Source of the DNA: Galeruca laticollis
Lineage: Eukaryota; Arthropoda; Insecta; Coleoptera; Chrysomelidae
Reading direction: 5' to 3'
Assembly (NCBI GenBank): GCA_963921935.1
Contig: OY998182.1
Span: 36,362,028 to 36,426,027 of the forward strand
DNA: 64,000 nt
The position numbers were made by a program, and so were the translations under genes. The notes beneath the pieces were generated by a model that was given only the letters and a program-made list of their open reading frames with translations, was not told the origin of the DNA and searched no databases. This document shows positions 21,241 through 32,036 of this stretch, piece after piece (positions within the stretch are counted from its first letter, which is position 1; every line of letters begins with the position of its first letter).

Positions 21241-24200
21241 AGCCATACCTAAAAAGTAAAATATATAGTTATCTTTATGAAATATGTTATTGTAGGATGT
21301 ACAATATACCAATGCACACTTACATCAACTCATACGATGTATATTTAGCACCACAATTATCAAAAAGGTAATTAAGCGTTACCTAGGCATGCTACATACC
21401 TGAGCTTTTTTGTGTAATTTATATCCATTAACCGTGTAATTGTCAACATCAATGTTCAAATATTATTCACTATCCTTTATACAATCCTAAAACACAAGAA
21501 AAACGGTCTTAATTAATCAAATTGTGAGTAAAAAATTAATTTAAATAATATTTATGCTCACCCCTAGGCCGCCATTCTGGAATATGCTCAACCCTTTCGG
21601 CCCATCCTTTTTTCATGGAAAATTTCACGGAAATTTTTTCCTGTCAACCATCAAAAAACCATGAGTCCCATCGTTGACTTATGTGGCCTTCGGTTATGTC
21701 CTTGGGGAATTTATTTCTTATATAGTCGAAAGTTTATGCCGAATCTCACTTCGGGTCCCATCGGTTTTTGTCGTCAAAATTTATATTTTATATATATATT
21801 GATTTATATACCCCAATCGTGTGTCCGTGCCCGGCGACGGGCACCTAAAAGGACGGGGGCCCGTCGCTGAGTCCCTATTTTATCCCGTTTCCCGTTTATT
21901 CCCTTTTTTATCCAGCTGTTGACAGCTGTCAAAAATTTTTGGGTCTCTCTACCCTGTGAAGACTCTGTGATTTTGGTGAAATTGTCGTAAAAATACGTAT
22001 GTTGTGTCGTCATCGGGTCCTTAAAAGTGTTTAGCGTTGATACCTTAAAAATAAGTTCGGGTGATTTGTCGCGTTCGATTTTATAGCTGGTAGTACAAAA
22101 TGTAATGATTACGTCATAAAATTTTCATAAACAATTTGCGTTGTTACGTTGAAAATACGATCGGGTTATTTGTCGCGTTTCATTTGATTAGCGTTTATAT
22201 CAAATATATTAATTACGTCATAAAATTGTAGAAATATATTTATGTTGTTACTGTATGAAATGTTGATGCTCTATCTGCGTTTTGTTATTAATGATATGAT
22301 TGGCTGATAATTTATTATGTTATTACGGATAATTAACTATAAAAGTGATATTAGAAAGGAACGTATCGTGTAATTATGTATACTTATTCTATAAATATGA
22401 CCATTTCATTTAATATACGTATGTTTTATTGACGCATCATAATATATTAGACGCTTATAAATATGATCGCTTTAATGTTGATAATCTTTTCTTTTTATTT
22501 ATCTATGAATTTAATCTGTATTAATAATAATATGTTTATGAAATGTATATGTTGTTAGTAGTATGTTATGATATATATCCAATTATAAATAATATGTAAA
22601 ATAAACGTGTGTAGTTATAATTTATATCTGTTGTGCATAGTGTATTAATATTGGATGGACATTTGCAGATCAAATCGTCATTGTTGTATGTATAGGTGTA
22701 ACATTGGTTTATAATAATTATTCATGTATCTGTGTATTTATCTATTAATTGAATGTGTATTAATAAGAATGTTATTAAAAAGAGGTATGTTAGGTTAGTA
22801 TTATGTGTCTATAAAAATTCAGTTGTATTTGAAGATGAAATTGTTATTGTTGTATGTATAGGTATAACATTTGTTTATATTTGTTCATGTATCTATGAAT
22901 TTATTAATTAATTGAATGTGTATTAATAATAATGTGTGTATAAAGATGTATGTTAGCTTAGTATTATGTGTTTATATAGATTCAGTTGTTTAGTTTTATA
23001 TTAAATAAACGTGTACTGTTATGATAATAACTTTTATTTAGTTAGGTTAGTTATTTATTCTGTATATAGGTATATTATACGATATGTGTTATTGTCGTAA
23101 TTGTTTATTTATGTGTGTTGTGTTCGAAAGTAATATTGAATGTAGTTTGTATTGGTGTTACATTATATAAATGATTTAATCTGTAATTAATTTTTTGTAG
23201 TACTTGGATGTAATACATGTTGCATATCTCATCTGCTGTACTACGTGTCGCATATAGTTGTGTACTAAATAAATTAATTAATATTTATGTTTGTTTTATT
23301 CTATACTTTACTTTTATCATTAGTCCCATTAAAGTAATAACATTCTTTTTATTCTCGTATATGTAATAAGTAATTGATCATTCCATCAGATCTAATCGAT
23401 AGGTAAATAATTTAATGTAATATGTGTTTTTGTATACATATAGCAATTCGTCATTGGCTGTACTACTGGTTGCATATAGTAACTTACTGAAAAAATGTAT
23501 CAACGTTTTTAATTAGATGTTATATGTATTTGTTGACGAAACGAAATAATCGGTTAATATATGTATATATTATAATGTTAGTTTTAATGTATTGATTATA
23601 TCCTGTGAAATTTTATTAGTTCTGTATTTTATAATTATAACGTATGAAAATCGTTTTCTTTGTTTATATTAACGTTCCCTCCATGACTCTACTGTTTCGC
23701 GCTGTTTTTGTGACATTTGCCTCCATCGCCTGAAATTGCATTACTTTATGAATATTTAGTTTATATAAATTTTATATATATATTATTATATCCTAAAAAG
23801 CGATTCGTGTTTGCAAACGTTATTAATGTTTAGCTAAAATCTTAGATAATAATTATCATATGTTTGTTAATGTACGGTTACCATAGAGTATTACTATTAT
23901 TATGGTTTATAATAGATGTTGGTGGTATCCTATGCAAATTCTTATATTTCTATTTATGTTAGTATTTTATAATTAAACGTAATGTCGTTATTTATGAAAT
24001 GTTGTATATCATATTATTGTAGAGAATATGTTTGTTTATTATAATATGTCGTTATAATAGTAATATTCATCTTAATGCGCGCCATAATTGTTTATAATAT
24101 TTGGAAATTGAGGTAATTTTCGAGCGTTTATGTTTTAGGGCGTATGCGCGCCATATTTGTTTACTATTTCTGCAATTCCAACCAATCGTTAGCGTTTACG

Positions 24201-24361
24201 TTAGCGTGCCTCGATTGTGTTTGTAGGTGGCTACAAAGATTATAATCATGACGTAATAGAATTCTTGAAATATTGTTGTCTTGATACAATATAAATGGTT
24301 AATGGTTGTACGGCGTTCGTTGATAAATGCTATGTTTGGCTGATAAAACATGTGTTGTATC
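21241..24361. other. AT-rich cargo with weak tandem structure
   Basis: No coding region could be supported. A degenerate repeat of about 165-180 bp (TTGTTGTATGTATAGGT... to AATGTGTATTAATAA) occurs at about 22675-22830 and 22848-22990, with a poorer copy near 22490-22620. A GC-rich patch with the palindrome GTGCCCGGCGACGGGCAC lies near 21827. These look like decayed arrays of the same type as those to the left. Confidence 0.5.
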
Positions 24362-24772
24362 GTTATAGACCGACAAAGCGTGACGTCAGAACATGGCCGC
24401 TGACAGTAACTGAAGGAAAACAAATCAATTATTTAACTTATGTCTTGTCTTGACCGTTGTAATATTTTAAAAGTTTATTCGTTTTTTTATTTATAAAGTG
24501 ACACTGTAGTGATTATCAGGTAATTATGCCTTATTGCATCGCTCCTTAACGTCCATCATATACTACGACATATCCACATATCCACTGTTTAAACTGTCTC
24601 CACATTTTAATTTCATTACAAAACTGCTCCGAAATGTTCGACAAATTAACAATAGCCATGTTTAACCATATTACAAACGTAAAATGAACGTATATAAATA
24701 TTTGTTTTCCCTCAGTAACTGTCAGTGGCTATGTTTATGACGTCATTACATTTTTGGTCTATATAATCAATA
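24362..24772. mobile_element. MITE-like inverted-repeat unit
   Basis: 24362-24423 is the reverse complement of 24702-24772 with few changes. The arms contain TGACGTCAGAACATGGCCGC and AGTAACTGTCAGTGGCTATG. The middle is AT-rich and non-coding. Confidence 0.6.
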
Positions 24773-24889
24773 CTGTTACTGGTAATTTGATCAAATTGTC
24801 ACGAATGTGTCATAATGCAATATTTTTTTCGATCTAGTCAGTTGATATCACAAAATGTCACTTCAGTATTATACGACGCATTTTTACTA

Positions 24890-24996
24890 AACGTCAATGA
24901 TAATTACATTTTTATATAAACTTCATGTAAAATAGAGAAGATCTTTAATTAGTTAAATATATTTGTTAGTGTAATCTGCAAATATTCAGTTTTCAA
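24890..24996 (+). repeat. Subterminal repeat left of the Tc1 transposase
   Basis: 24890-24942 (GCATTTTTACTAAACGTCAA) is inverted relative to 26475-26527. 24922-24996 is a direct copy of 15819-15891. These link the transposase module to the left end of the 11-kb element. Confidence 0.6.
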
Positions 24997-25132
24997 CTCC
25001 TCTGTATATTCTTCAAGTGAACCGGCGATCTTATCGAAGAGATATTATCCAGTAACATTAGTGTGTTACAGTTGGACACTTCTAATAAGAACCATCTCTC
25101 ATCCACAGACAATTCCAAATTTGAAAGTAATT

Positions 25133-26140
25133 ATGTCACATATAAATTCAGTCACGAAAGGTGGAATAATCTCAAAAATAGACGATGGATGGTCAGTGAG
25201 GCAAACTGCAGCATTTTACAATGTTAGCAAGAACTCAGTTTCAAGTATTGTAAGAAGATGGCGATATGAGGGAAGAATTGATAGAGCTCCAGGCTCAGGA
25301 CGTCCGAGAAAGTCAACTGCTCAACAGGATGCTGTTTTGATTAACCATTTGAGAGTAAATCCATTTGACACAGTAGTTCAAGCTGTTCCTGCAACAAATT
25401 TTCCAGCATCCTGTCGTACGGGCCGTCGTAGAGTATCACAGTCTGAATTGAAATGCCATGCAGCAGCAACGAAACTATTATTAAACAATACTCACAAAGA
25501 ATCAAGAATGGGGTTTGCTTTAGAGCATATTGTATATGACGAACAATTTTGGAATCGTGTTATTTTTACAGATGAAAAGGTTTTTCAATCGTCAAATAGC
25601 GGCAATATTCGTGTCTATCGCCCACCGAATACACGGTTTGATGAGAATTATGTAAATTTCACAAATAAAAGTGGTCGTTTTTCTGTAAATATGTGGACGT
25701 GGATATCTGCGCAGGGACCCGGAGTTCTATGGCATATTGGCGAAAGATTTAATAGTGAAGCATATATTAGAATCTTAGAAAATGTTATGCTACCTTCTGT
25801 TGAGATTCTTTTCCCTAACAATGATTTTATCTTCCAACAAGATAACTGTGCAGTGCATAACTCTGGTGTAGTGACCGAATGGTTTCGGGCACGTAATATT
25901 AATGTCCTTAACTGGTGTAGTAAAAGCCCAGACTTGAATCCAGTAGAAAATGTTTGGGCAATGTTAGTTAGAGAAATTCGAAAGGCAAATGTAAGACCAA
26001 GAAATGTTGAAGGTTTGTTGGAAGTTATAAATAATGCTTGGGAGGAAATAACTGAAGAATATTGTTCAACATTATATAAATCGATGACCAGTAGATTAAG
26101 ACAAGTCATAGAGCATAATGGCGGGATAACTAAATATTAA
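25133..26140 (+). CDS. Tc1-family transposase, intact, DD34E
   Basis: A 335-residue open frame from the ATG at 25133 to TAA at 26138-26140, the usual Tc1 length; an in-frame ATG 72 bp upstream is less likely. Residues 15-50 form the first HTH (VRQTAAFYNVSKNSVSSIVR), followed by a GRPRKS AT-hook-like motif near 57-61. The catalytic residues are D147 (IFTDEKVF), D237 (FIFQQDNCAVH) and E272 (PDLNPVENVW), with 34 residues between the last two. No stop or frameshift is visible. It would excise and reinsert DNA between matching TIRs at TA sites. It is the only apparently complete transposase in the window and lies near the right end of the 11-kb element. Confidence 0.9.
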   Translation: MSHINSVTKGGIISKIDDGWSVRQTAAFYNVSKNSVSSIVRRWRYEGRIDRAPGSGRPRKSTAQQDAVLINHLRVNPFDTVVQAVPATNFPASCRTGRRRVSQSELKCHAAATKLLLNNTHKESRMGFALEHIVYDEQFWNRVIFTDEKVFQSSNSGNIRVYRPPNTRFDENYVNFTNKSGRFSVNMWTWISAQGPGVLWHIGERFNSEAYIRILENVMLPSVEILFPNNDFIFQQDNCAVHNSGVVTEWFRARNINVLNWCSKSPDLNPVENVWAMLVREIRKANVRPRNVEGLLEVINNAWEEITEEYCSTLYKSMTSRLRQVIEHNGGITKY

Positions 26141-26218
26141 TTAAAAGTAATAACTCATTCATTGTTTTAAATATTAATTGTTGTTTTTTATTGAAAATTA
26201 AAAAGTAATTCTACATTC

Positions 26219-26460
26219 TAACAATGTAAGCAAGAACTCAGTTTCAAGTATTGTAAGAAGATGGCGATATGAGAGTTAAGAAATGATGGAACTCCAGGTT
26301 CAGAACGTCCGAGAAAGTCAACTGCTGAACGGGACGCTATTTTGTTTAACCATTTAAGAGCAAATCCATTTGAAGCAGTAGTTCAAGCTGTTCCAGCAAC
26401 AAATTTTCCAGCATCCTGTCGTATAAGCCATCGCAGAGTAGCACATTCTGAATTGAAATC
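26219..26460 (+). pseudogene. Second, truncated copy of the Tc1 transposase N-terminal region
   Basis: This stretch repeats the DNA of 25222-25450 with substitutions and small indels (AGCAAGAACTCAGTTTCAAG, CGTCCGAGAAAGTCAACTGC, TTTTCCAGCATCCTGTCGTA). The frame is broken near 26275. It is a tandem remnant of a related element just downstream of the intact gene. Confidence 0.8.
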
Positions 26461-26681
26461 TTCAGTATTTATTTGAAGTTTATATAAAAATGTAATTATC
26501 AATGATGTTTAGTAAAAATGCGTTATGTAAAATAATATAATAAAATAAAAAATTATTTAGTAGCCTTTGGTTTTTAATAATGAAAAACAATATTATTCAC
26601 ACTTTAGTGGTATTATCATTTAAATATACGTTAAAAAGATTTCATTTTTCCCGTAAACTGAAAAGTCACATTTACACTAGG

Positions 26682-26718
26682 CAACAACAACTGTCCCAGT
26701 TTTTTTTGGCCGCAACTG
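26682..26718 (-). repeat. Right TIR of the 11-kb element
   Basis: Inverted partner of 15650-15686. TA at 26719-26720 is the target duplication. Confidence 0.8.
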
Positions 26719-26720
26719 TA

Positions 26721-27081
26721 CATAGTCTCGGGCAGTTACTTTAACATCTGAATGCCTATAAAGGCTGACTATAGATAACTTTTTATTATTAATGCTAACA
26801 TTGATACCACAAACTTCGATTTTATTGTTAAAATTAGTAGTAAATTGTATGATTTCGTACTTAATTTTGTTGGAAATGAAGATAGCTACTCCCCCATAAC
26901 CATTATTTAGACTGACAGACACACTATTAAAATTAGCGAATTTAAAGGTATCGGAAGGCTTAAACCAAGTTTCAGCGAAAATACCAATATCAAAATTTTC
27001 TTCTTTAAATATTTCATAGAGAGAATGTTTTTTAGATCTTGCGTTCCATTGAATAATTTTTAAGTAATTATTATTAGACAT
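26721..27081 (-). pseudogene. Non-LTR ORF2: start of the APE-type endonuclease
   Basis: Begins MSNNNYLKIIQWNARSKKHS (Asn of the IQWNA motif) and continues IGIFAETWFKPS (Glu of AETW) and LSIVSLYRHSDVKVTARDYV. The next residues would come from 15647 downward. No stop lies in this part. The neighbouring ORF1 ends just upstream on the same strand. Confidence 0.9.
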
Positions 27082-27093
27082 TTTGGTTTTTTT

Positions 27094-28435
27094 TAACCCT
27101 TAGTTGAAAAAATATTTTCAACAATATTTTTACATTAATTCTCAAATTCAATTTCGTTAAAATTAAACCCGTTTGACTTGCCGGCAGGTTCATTTAAATA
27201 CTGTTGAACTAGTTTTTTTAGAGCATTACTAAGTTGATTCATAAATATTTCGAACTCATTATCTCATTTCTTGCTACCAAATTGAAAAACAGGACCGGGA
27301 CAGAAACTAGTTTTAAATTCTCTATGAATAGGTGGAGAACTAATAGAGGTATTACTAGTGGAAGGTTGGCTAAGTGAGAGATGATTTGTTTCCACAGATG
27401 ACGTTTTTAGGATTGGTTGAGAGGACGGCATCCTTAAGGGAGGAAATTCAGTATCATAGTCGGTTAATGATGCGAACCTATTTTATTGTATAATACTAGA
27501 GTAGCCAGGATTATTAATGATTTTTTCGGCTTCCTCAAAGGAAATATTAAGATTAGCCATGGCTTCTTTAGTCCTAGCCTGTTTTCTGTACTCGGGACAT
27601 TCTTTAAAGGTGGAATTGTGGTTGTTGTTTTTACAATAAGTACAAAACATATCACAAGAAGGGCCATCAGATTCTTTCTCAGACCCACATTTTCTACACT
27701 TCGTTTTCCTTTGCACTGTGATGCAGAATGCCCATATCGCAAATAACGGAAGCATTGCATGACCGGATTGACGTAGACATCTACTGGACATCTAACTTTA
27801 TTAATAACAATATATTGAGGGATAACTTTCCCTACAAATGTAACTATGATCATTTGACGCGGAACACGTACCGAGGTATCCTCTTTTTGAATTAATCTGG
27901 TCATACGTTGAACCTTTTTAATGGGAACAGGCGAGTTAATGATTTTCATGAGAGTGTCTTCACCCAGAGATGTATCAACATAACGGACTATACCACGTTT
28001 CTCCGTTAGATGACTTGGGATATAAGCAATTAGATTATTTTTCTTAAAAAAAGCATCTTCTACCAATTTATTAGCGATACTACCTGACGTAAATTCTATT
28101 TTTATGCGACTCCTCCCGACAGTACTAATTTCAGAGATAAACTTCTCGTATTCCCAAAGATTAATTAACTTTTCTCATAATTTCATTGGATGCAAGCGAC
28201 CAATATTTAAATCCGAATGTTCAACAAAAATATGGTACGGCCCTGTATCGCAGTTCCTGAAACGATTTTTAATATCGATAGGTAAACGTTTATGTCTATT
28301 AACGTTATCATTGTTATTTTTTGCATGAACCTTATCGGAGCTTTCACTGCCGGAAACAATATTTTTTGGATTAATTGGTTGAATTATATGTGTATCACTA
28401 GTCGTTTTTCGACGAATAACATGCGAGAGTTTCAA
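27094..28435 (-). pseudogene. Non-LTR ORF1 (gag-like) with CCHC zinc knuckles
   Basis: Minus-strand segments read YHIFVEHSDLNIGRLHPMKL, then a stop near 28175 and RGIVRYVDTSLGEDTLMKI, then a cysteine/histidine cluster (CFRYLRYGHSASQCKGKRSV and CRKCGSEKESDGPSCDMFC with CTYCKNNNHNSTFKEC). Frameshifts lie near 27740 and at two other points. Such gag-like proteins bind element RNA. The 5' end is lost at the junction near 28430. Confidence 0.85.
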
Positions 28436-28818
28436 CAGATGGGAGATGAAACACAGTTATCTGACAGGAATCATGAGTGGCATGTAACAAAACGAAGGTC
28501 GCGGCGATTTGTTGTAGGTCGCAATGAAGATATCACTCAAATTCAAGCTGTCCCAAAATTTGCACAATTTCATGTCACCAGACTGACGCCCGGCACTAAG
28601 CCCGAACAACTGAAGGCTGTTTGGATAATTTCCCAGGAGTTCAATGTGAAGAGCATTCTTCTAAATACCCCGAATATTATGCATCAATGAAAGTGACTAT
28701 AAAGCAGGATGATGTCAGGGAGGCCTGGAAACGAGAAGTCTGGCCAAATGGAGCGATTATCTCAAGGTTTTTACCCAAAAAGAGGATGCCACCAACAAAG
28801 GAGGATCCTCAGTCTTAA
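28430..28818 (+). pseudogene. Non-LTR ORF1 C-terminal part
   Basis: Reads QFHVTRLTPGTKPEQLK, a frameshift near 28620, then DNFPGVQCEEHSSKYPEYYA and VREAWKREVWPNGAIISRF. This is the conserved C-terminal fold of ORF1 proteins in CR1/Jockey-type elements. The N-terminal zinc finger is missing. Confidence 0.75.
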
Positions 28819-28878
28819 GACCTCTACAACCAACTGACGACGTCAACAGAGTTTTTATTTCAACAGAACCATGCATAG

Positions 28879-30870
28879 ATGTATTACAAAAAAAAAGGAT
28901 TAAACTCTCTACAAGTAGCCTTACAATCAGTTGACTGGAAAATTGCTTACGACGAAAACAACATAACCTACAGTTCTCTTATAAATCAAATTTTCCCATT
29001 AAAACGAATCAATATCAGGGACAAAAGACCACTGACATTTTTTAATGACAAATTAAAACAAATTAGAGAAAACCTCCAGGTGTTAAATAGTATTAGCACT
29101 GCAACTGGAAAGCCTGAACACCACAACGCGTCCAAAGTTTATAAAAAGCAATACCAGAGCGCCATACAAAATGCCAAAAGAATTTCATACGATAATTTCA
29201 TTAATGAATCAGGTAACAAATCCAAGGACGCTTGGAAGTTAATTAACTATGAGCGCAATTTAAATTAAAAACTTTCAGCCTCAAGCAGCATTTCCCCTGA
29301 TGAATATAACATATTTTTCACAAATGTAGCAGAAGAAATTGTAAAATCTCTACCCTCCTGCAACATTAATGCTCTAACCTACCTCTATACACTCCCCAAA
29401 CCGAGCACTTCGATCTTTCTCAGTCCAGTTACTGAGATTGAAAGTTAAACAAGCAATGACTAAATTAAAACACTGCTTGTTTGGACATATACAACTTAAA
29501 CGGCAGAATGATTAAAGAAACCATACACCTTGTTTCTGGTCCATTGACTTTTCTTTTCAATCCTTCCCTTGTAAAGGACTATTCCCAGACATCTTTAAGA
29601 CAAGTAAAGTTATTCCCATATTTGAAAAGGGCGATCCAAATATTCCTGATAACTATAGATCCATATCTATCATTCCTATCTTTGGTAAAACTTTTGAAAT
29701 GCTAATTAAAGAACGCTTAATTTCTTTTTTAAATGCTAATTCAGTACTTAATAAAAATCAATTCGGATTTAGGTCTAACAAATCAACTACCCAAACTGTG
29801 ATGGCTATAATTGAGTCAATAATAGAAATAATATAGAAAAGCACCTAGTGCCTGCTCTAACTTTATGTGATTTAAGTAAGGCTTTTGACAGTGTGAACCA
29901 TGACCTCCTATTAGGCAAACTGGAATATTATGGTATATGTGACACACCTTTAGAGCTAATGAAGACCTACTTATGTGGAACAAAGCAAGTTGTTTATACA
30001 TCTGGAAATTCTAGCTCATGTAGATCCATTCCGCATGGTGTACCACAAAGCTCCATACTAGGACCAACCTTTATGTGATATATATTAACGATATTTTCAA
30101 TTTCTGATTTCCAAGCTTATCATTTTGCTATGCAGATGATGTATCAACGGTAGAAGCAGACTCAAATGTTAACGATTTAATGGACCTATGCTCGAGAACA
30201 GATAACGCTGAAACTTTGTTTACTTCAAATTATCTCAAACTAAATAGGGATGACACAGAAAATTATAATATCATCGAATCGACAAAACACAACGAAGCAA
30301 CATGTAGATTTATTGGGGTTTAAATTCGATTATATATTAAATTGGGAAGCACATATTGCTGGTTTGTGCAAAAAACTTTCTACACAACTGTTAGTACTAA
30401 GACAGCTGAAAAGGTGTTAGTCTCAAAGTATGATATTACAGACATACTTTTCTCTTTCGAACAGCCACCTAACATGGCATACTTTTATGGGGTCAGTCTC
30501 CACATGCAATTAAAGCCTTTCGAGTGCAAAAAAAGCAGTCAGGATCATAGCCAATGTCAGAGAACATTGGCGTCCTTTATTTCAAGTACTTAAGATTCTA
30601 CCACTGCCATGTATCTTCATATTTTACAATGTCTTAGAAGTATACAAAAGTAATACTAAGTACCTTACCAACGCTGACTTTCATAATTACCCAAGTCGAA
30701 GAGGTGCACAACAGAGGCCTCAATTTTATCGACTGGATCTATCAGCTAGAAATTCACTCAACTTGCATTTATATAATAAAAAACCAGCAGATATTACTGG
30801 TTTGAGTCATAACCATTTCATGGTTAGAGTTAAGCACTCGCTATTGAGGCACTGTTTCTACTCCATCTAA
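28879..30870 (+). pseudogene. Non-LTR ORF2 reverse transcriptase, heavily degraded
   Basis: Linker (RPLTFFNDKLKQIRENLQVL), RT start (VIPIFEKGDP-like, out of frame near 29610), LCDLSKAFDSVNHDLLLGKL (first catalytic Asp), IPHGVPQSSILGPTFM, and the YADD box readable as CTATGCAGATGATG near 30130. The C-terminal LSHNHFMVRVKHSLLRHCFY is near 30800. There are many stops and frameshifts. Confidence 0.85.
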
Positions 30871-31146
30871 GAGTTTTTGAATTGTGAGTCATTGTTAGGG
30901 ATCGATCGATACCGATATATCGGCCTTCTTGGCCGATATCGGTAGATATGTAAACTACGAAATAGGCCTATATCGGTATCGGCCGAAAATGTGAATTGCT
31001 TAATATTTCAGTTCTTAAGGATTTTTTAAAGGAAATTAAAACAGAAATACTAAATCAAAAACAAATCAAGTTTATTATAATTCAAAATTTAGCAAAAAAG
31101 TCATTAATATGTAGAAGTAACGCCCTAAATTAAACAAATTATCAAA

Positions 31147-32034
31147 TTAATATTTAAAGTTAAGTTTCGGCAAGTTGTAATGTAACAAAATTAAGCTTTC
31201 TGCTCTTTCCGGAGTTAAACGATTTCTTGCGCTTTCATAAACATTTCCAGCTGAAGAAAATAGCTGTTCACTAGCAACACTACTTGGCGGCGGTGCTAGA
31301 TATATTATTGAACTTTGTACATCAACGGAAAAATGTCTTTTTTTGCGCCCACCAAGTCAAAAGGATCTTCATTTCTTGATATTTTTTCTAATTTCTTATA
31401 CAATTCAATCTCATCATCAATTTTATTCATCATATTATCAGTACTTTTCTTATATGACACTGATTTACTGGTCGTCGTACCAGTAAGTTCATCAAAAGTA
31501 TTCCAAAATAAACTATGAGAAATTGAGCCCGGGACATTTTCCTGAATCTGTTGGTTTACCTCGTGTGATTTTTTGGCGATTTTCGCTAAAGGAGCATCAT
31601 CGTCGCTCACTTCAGATTCTCCGGAATTATCTTCCAGCAAGTCTGAATCTAGTCCATTAGTTTTTAAAAGTTCTTTTTTTAAATCTGTAAAGGTTCTTTG
31701 CGATAAATCATTGTCAAAGAAAGATGTCTTGAACCTTGGGTCCAATAAAGTGGCAAAAAGAAGGTTTCTATCAGTGAAGCAGGCTTTGTATCTCTCATTC
31801 AAGGAGTCTTTAGGCTCATTTTTGGTACTCTGCACCCCTGAAACGTCAGCTCCTTCAGCTTTCTGGAGATATTTTAAGAGAGTTTTAAGTAAGGGTATTA
31901 TTTCCGATATAGATGCACTATTCTTACTAAAAACCTTCTTAATTTCTTCAAAAGGTTTTAAGAGATTTAGTAAATTTTTTGCTAGTTCCCATTGGTGGTA
32001 TGCTAGTGTCACATCTTTTAAAGCTGGATATATA
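31147..32034 (-). pseudogene. hAT transposase, C-terminal half
   Basis: From the mariner junction it reads ALKDVTLAYHQWELAKNLL, then FATLLDPRFKTSFF, an acidic linker, FWNTFDELTG, and after a frameshift near 31310 the hAT dimerisation domain (LAPPPSSVASEQLFSSAGNV, then YESARNRLTPERAESLILLH), ending at TAA 31147-31149. It would dimerise and cut 8-bp targets. One frameshift plus the insertion make it dead. Confidence 0.85.
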
Positions 32035-32036
32035 TA

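Larger units (their letters stand above)
15650..26718 (+). mobile_element. 11-kb Tc1/mariner-ended insertion carrying satellite arrays and a DD34E transposase
   Basis: The left end is CAGTTGCGGCCAATAAAATG and the right end, read inward on the other strand, is CAGTTGCGGCCAAAAAAAAC. About 30 of the first 37 bases match. TA flanks both ends (15648-15649 and 26719-26720). Excision with one TA restores the non-LTR ORF2 frame. Inside are tandem arrays (16140-17900, 18255-21240), about 3.6 kb of AT-rich DNA, a MITE and an intact Tc1 transposase. Normal Tc1 elements are 1.3-2 kb. It may be one mobile unit or an element that swelled after insertion. Confidence 0.75.
14097..28435 (-). mobile_element. 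I/R1-type non-LTR retrotransposon, split by an 11-kb insertion
   Basis: Gag-like ORF1 (28435-27094) and the start of ORF2 (27081-26721) lie to the right. The rest of the endonuclease and the RT lie at 15647-14097. The two halves join in frame across a single TA (ARDYV followed by HIFNQIK) when 15650-26718 plus one TA is removed. The 3' end, with the RT catalytic box and RNase H, is missing, and the 5' end abuts another retroelement head-to-head. Confidence 0.85.
28430..30895 (+). mobile_element. Jockey/CR1-like non-LTR retrotransposon, degraded
   Basis: An ORF1 fragment, a partial ORF2 without its endonuclease, and a 3' end with the usual FNSL-like terminal region. It meets the minus-strand non-LTR element head-to-head near 28430 and the hAT element at 30896. 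Confidence 0.8.

Noticed and set aside
18263..21252. Several 60-165 codon open frames repeating the same peptide
   Set aside because: They follow the satellite monomers and change frame with monomer type. The repeat explains them; there is no coding signal.
21661..22013. GC-rich patch with short frames on both strands
   Set aside because: The palindrome is short and no protein similarity was recognised. Not called as a gene or CpG island.
26677..26720. C-terminal extension of the endonuclease frame
   Set aside because: These residues are translated from the right TIR of the inserted element.
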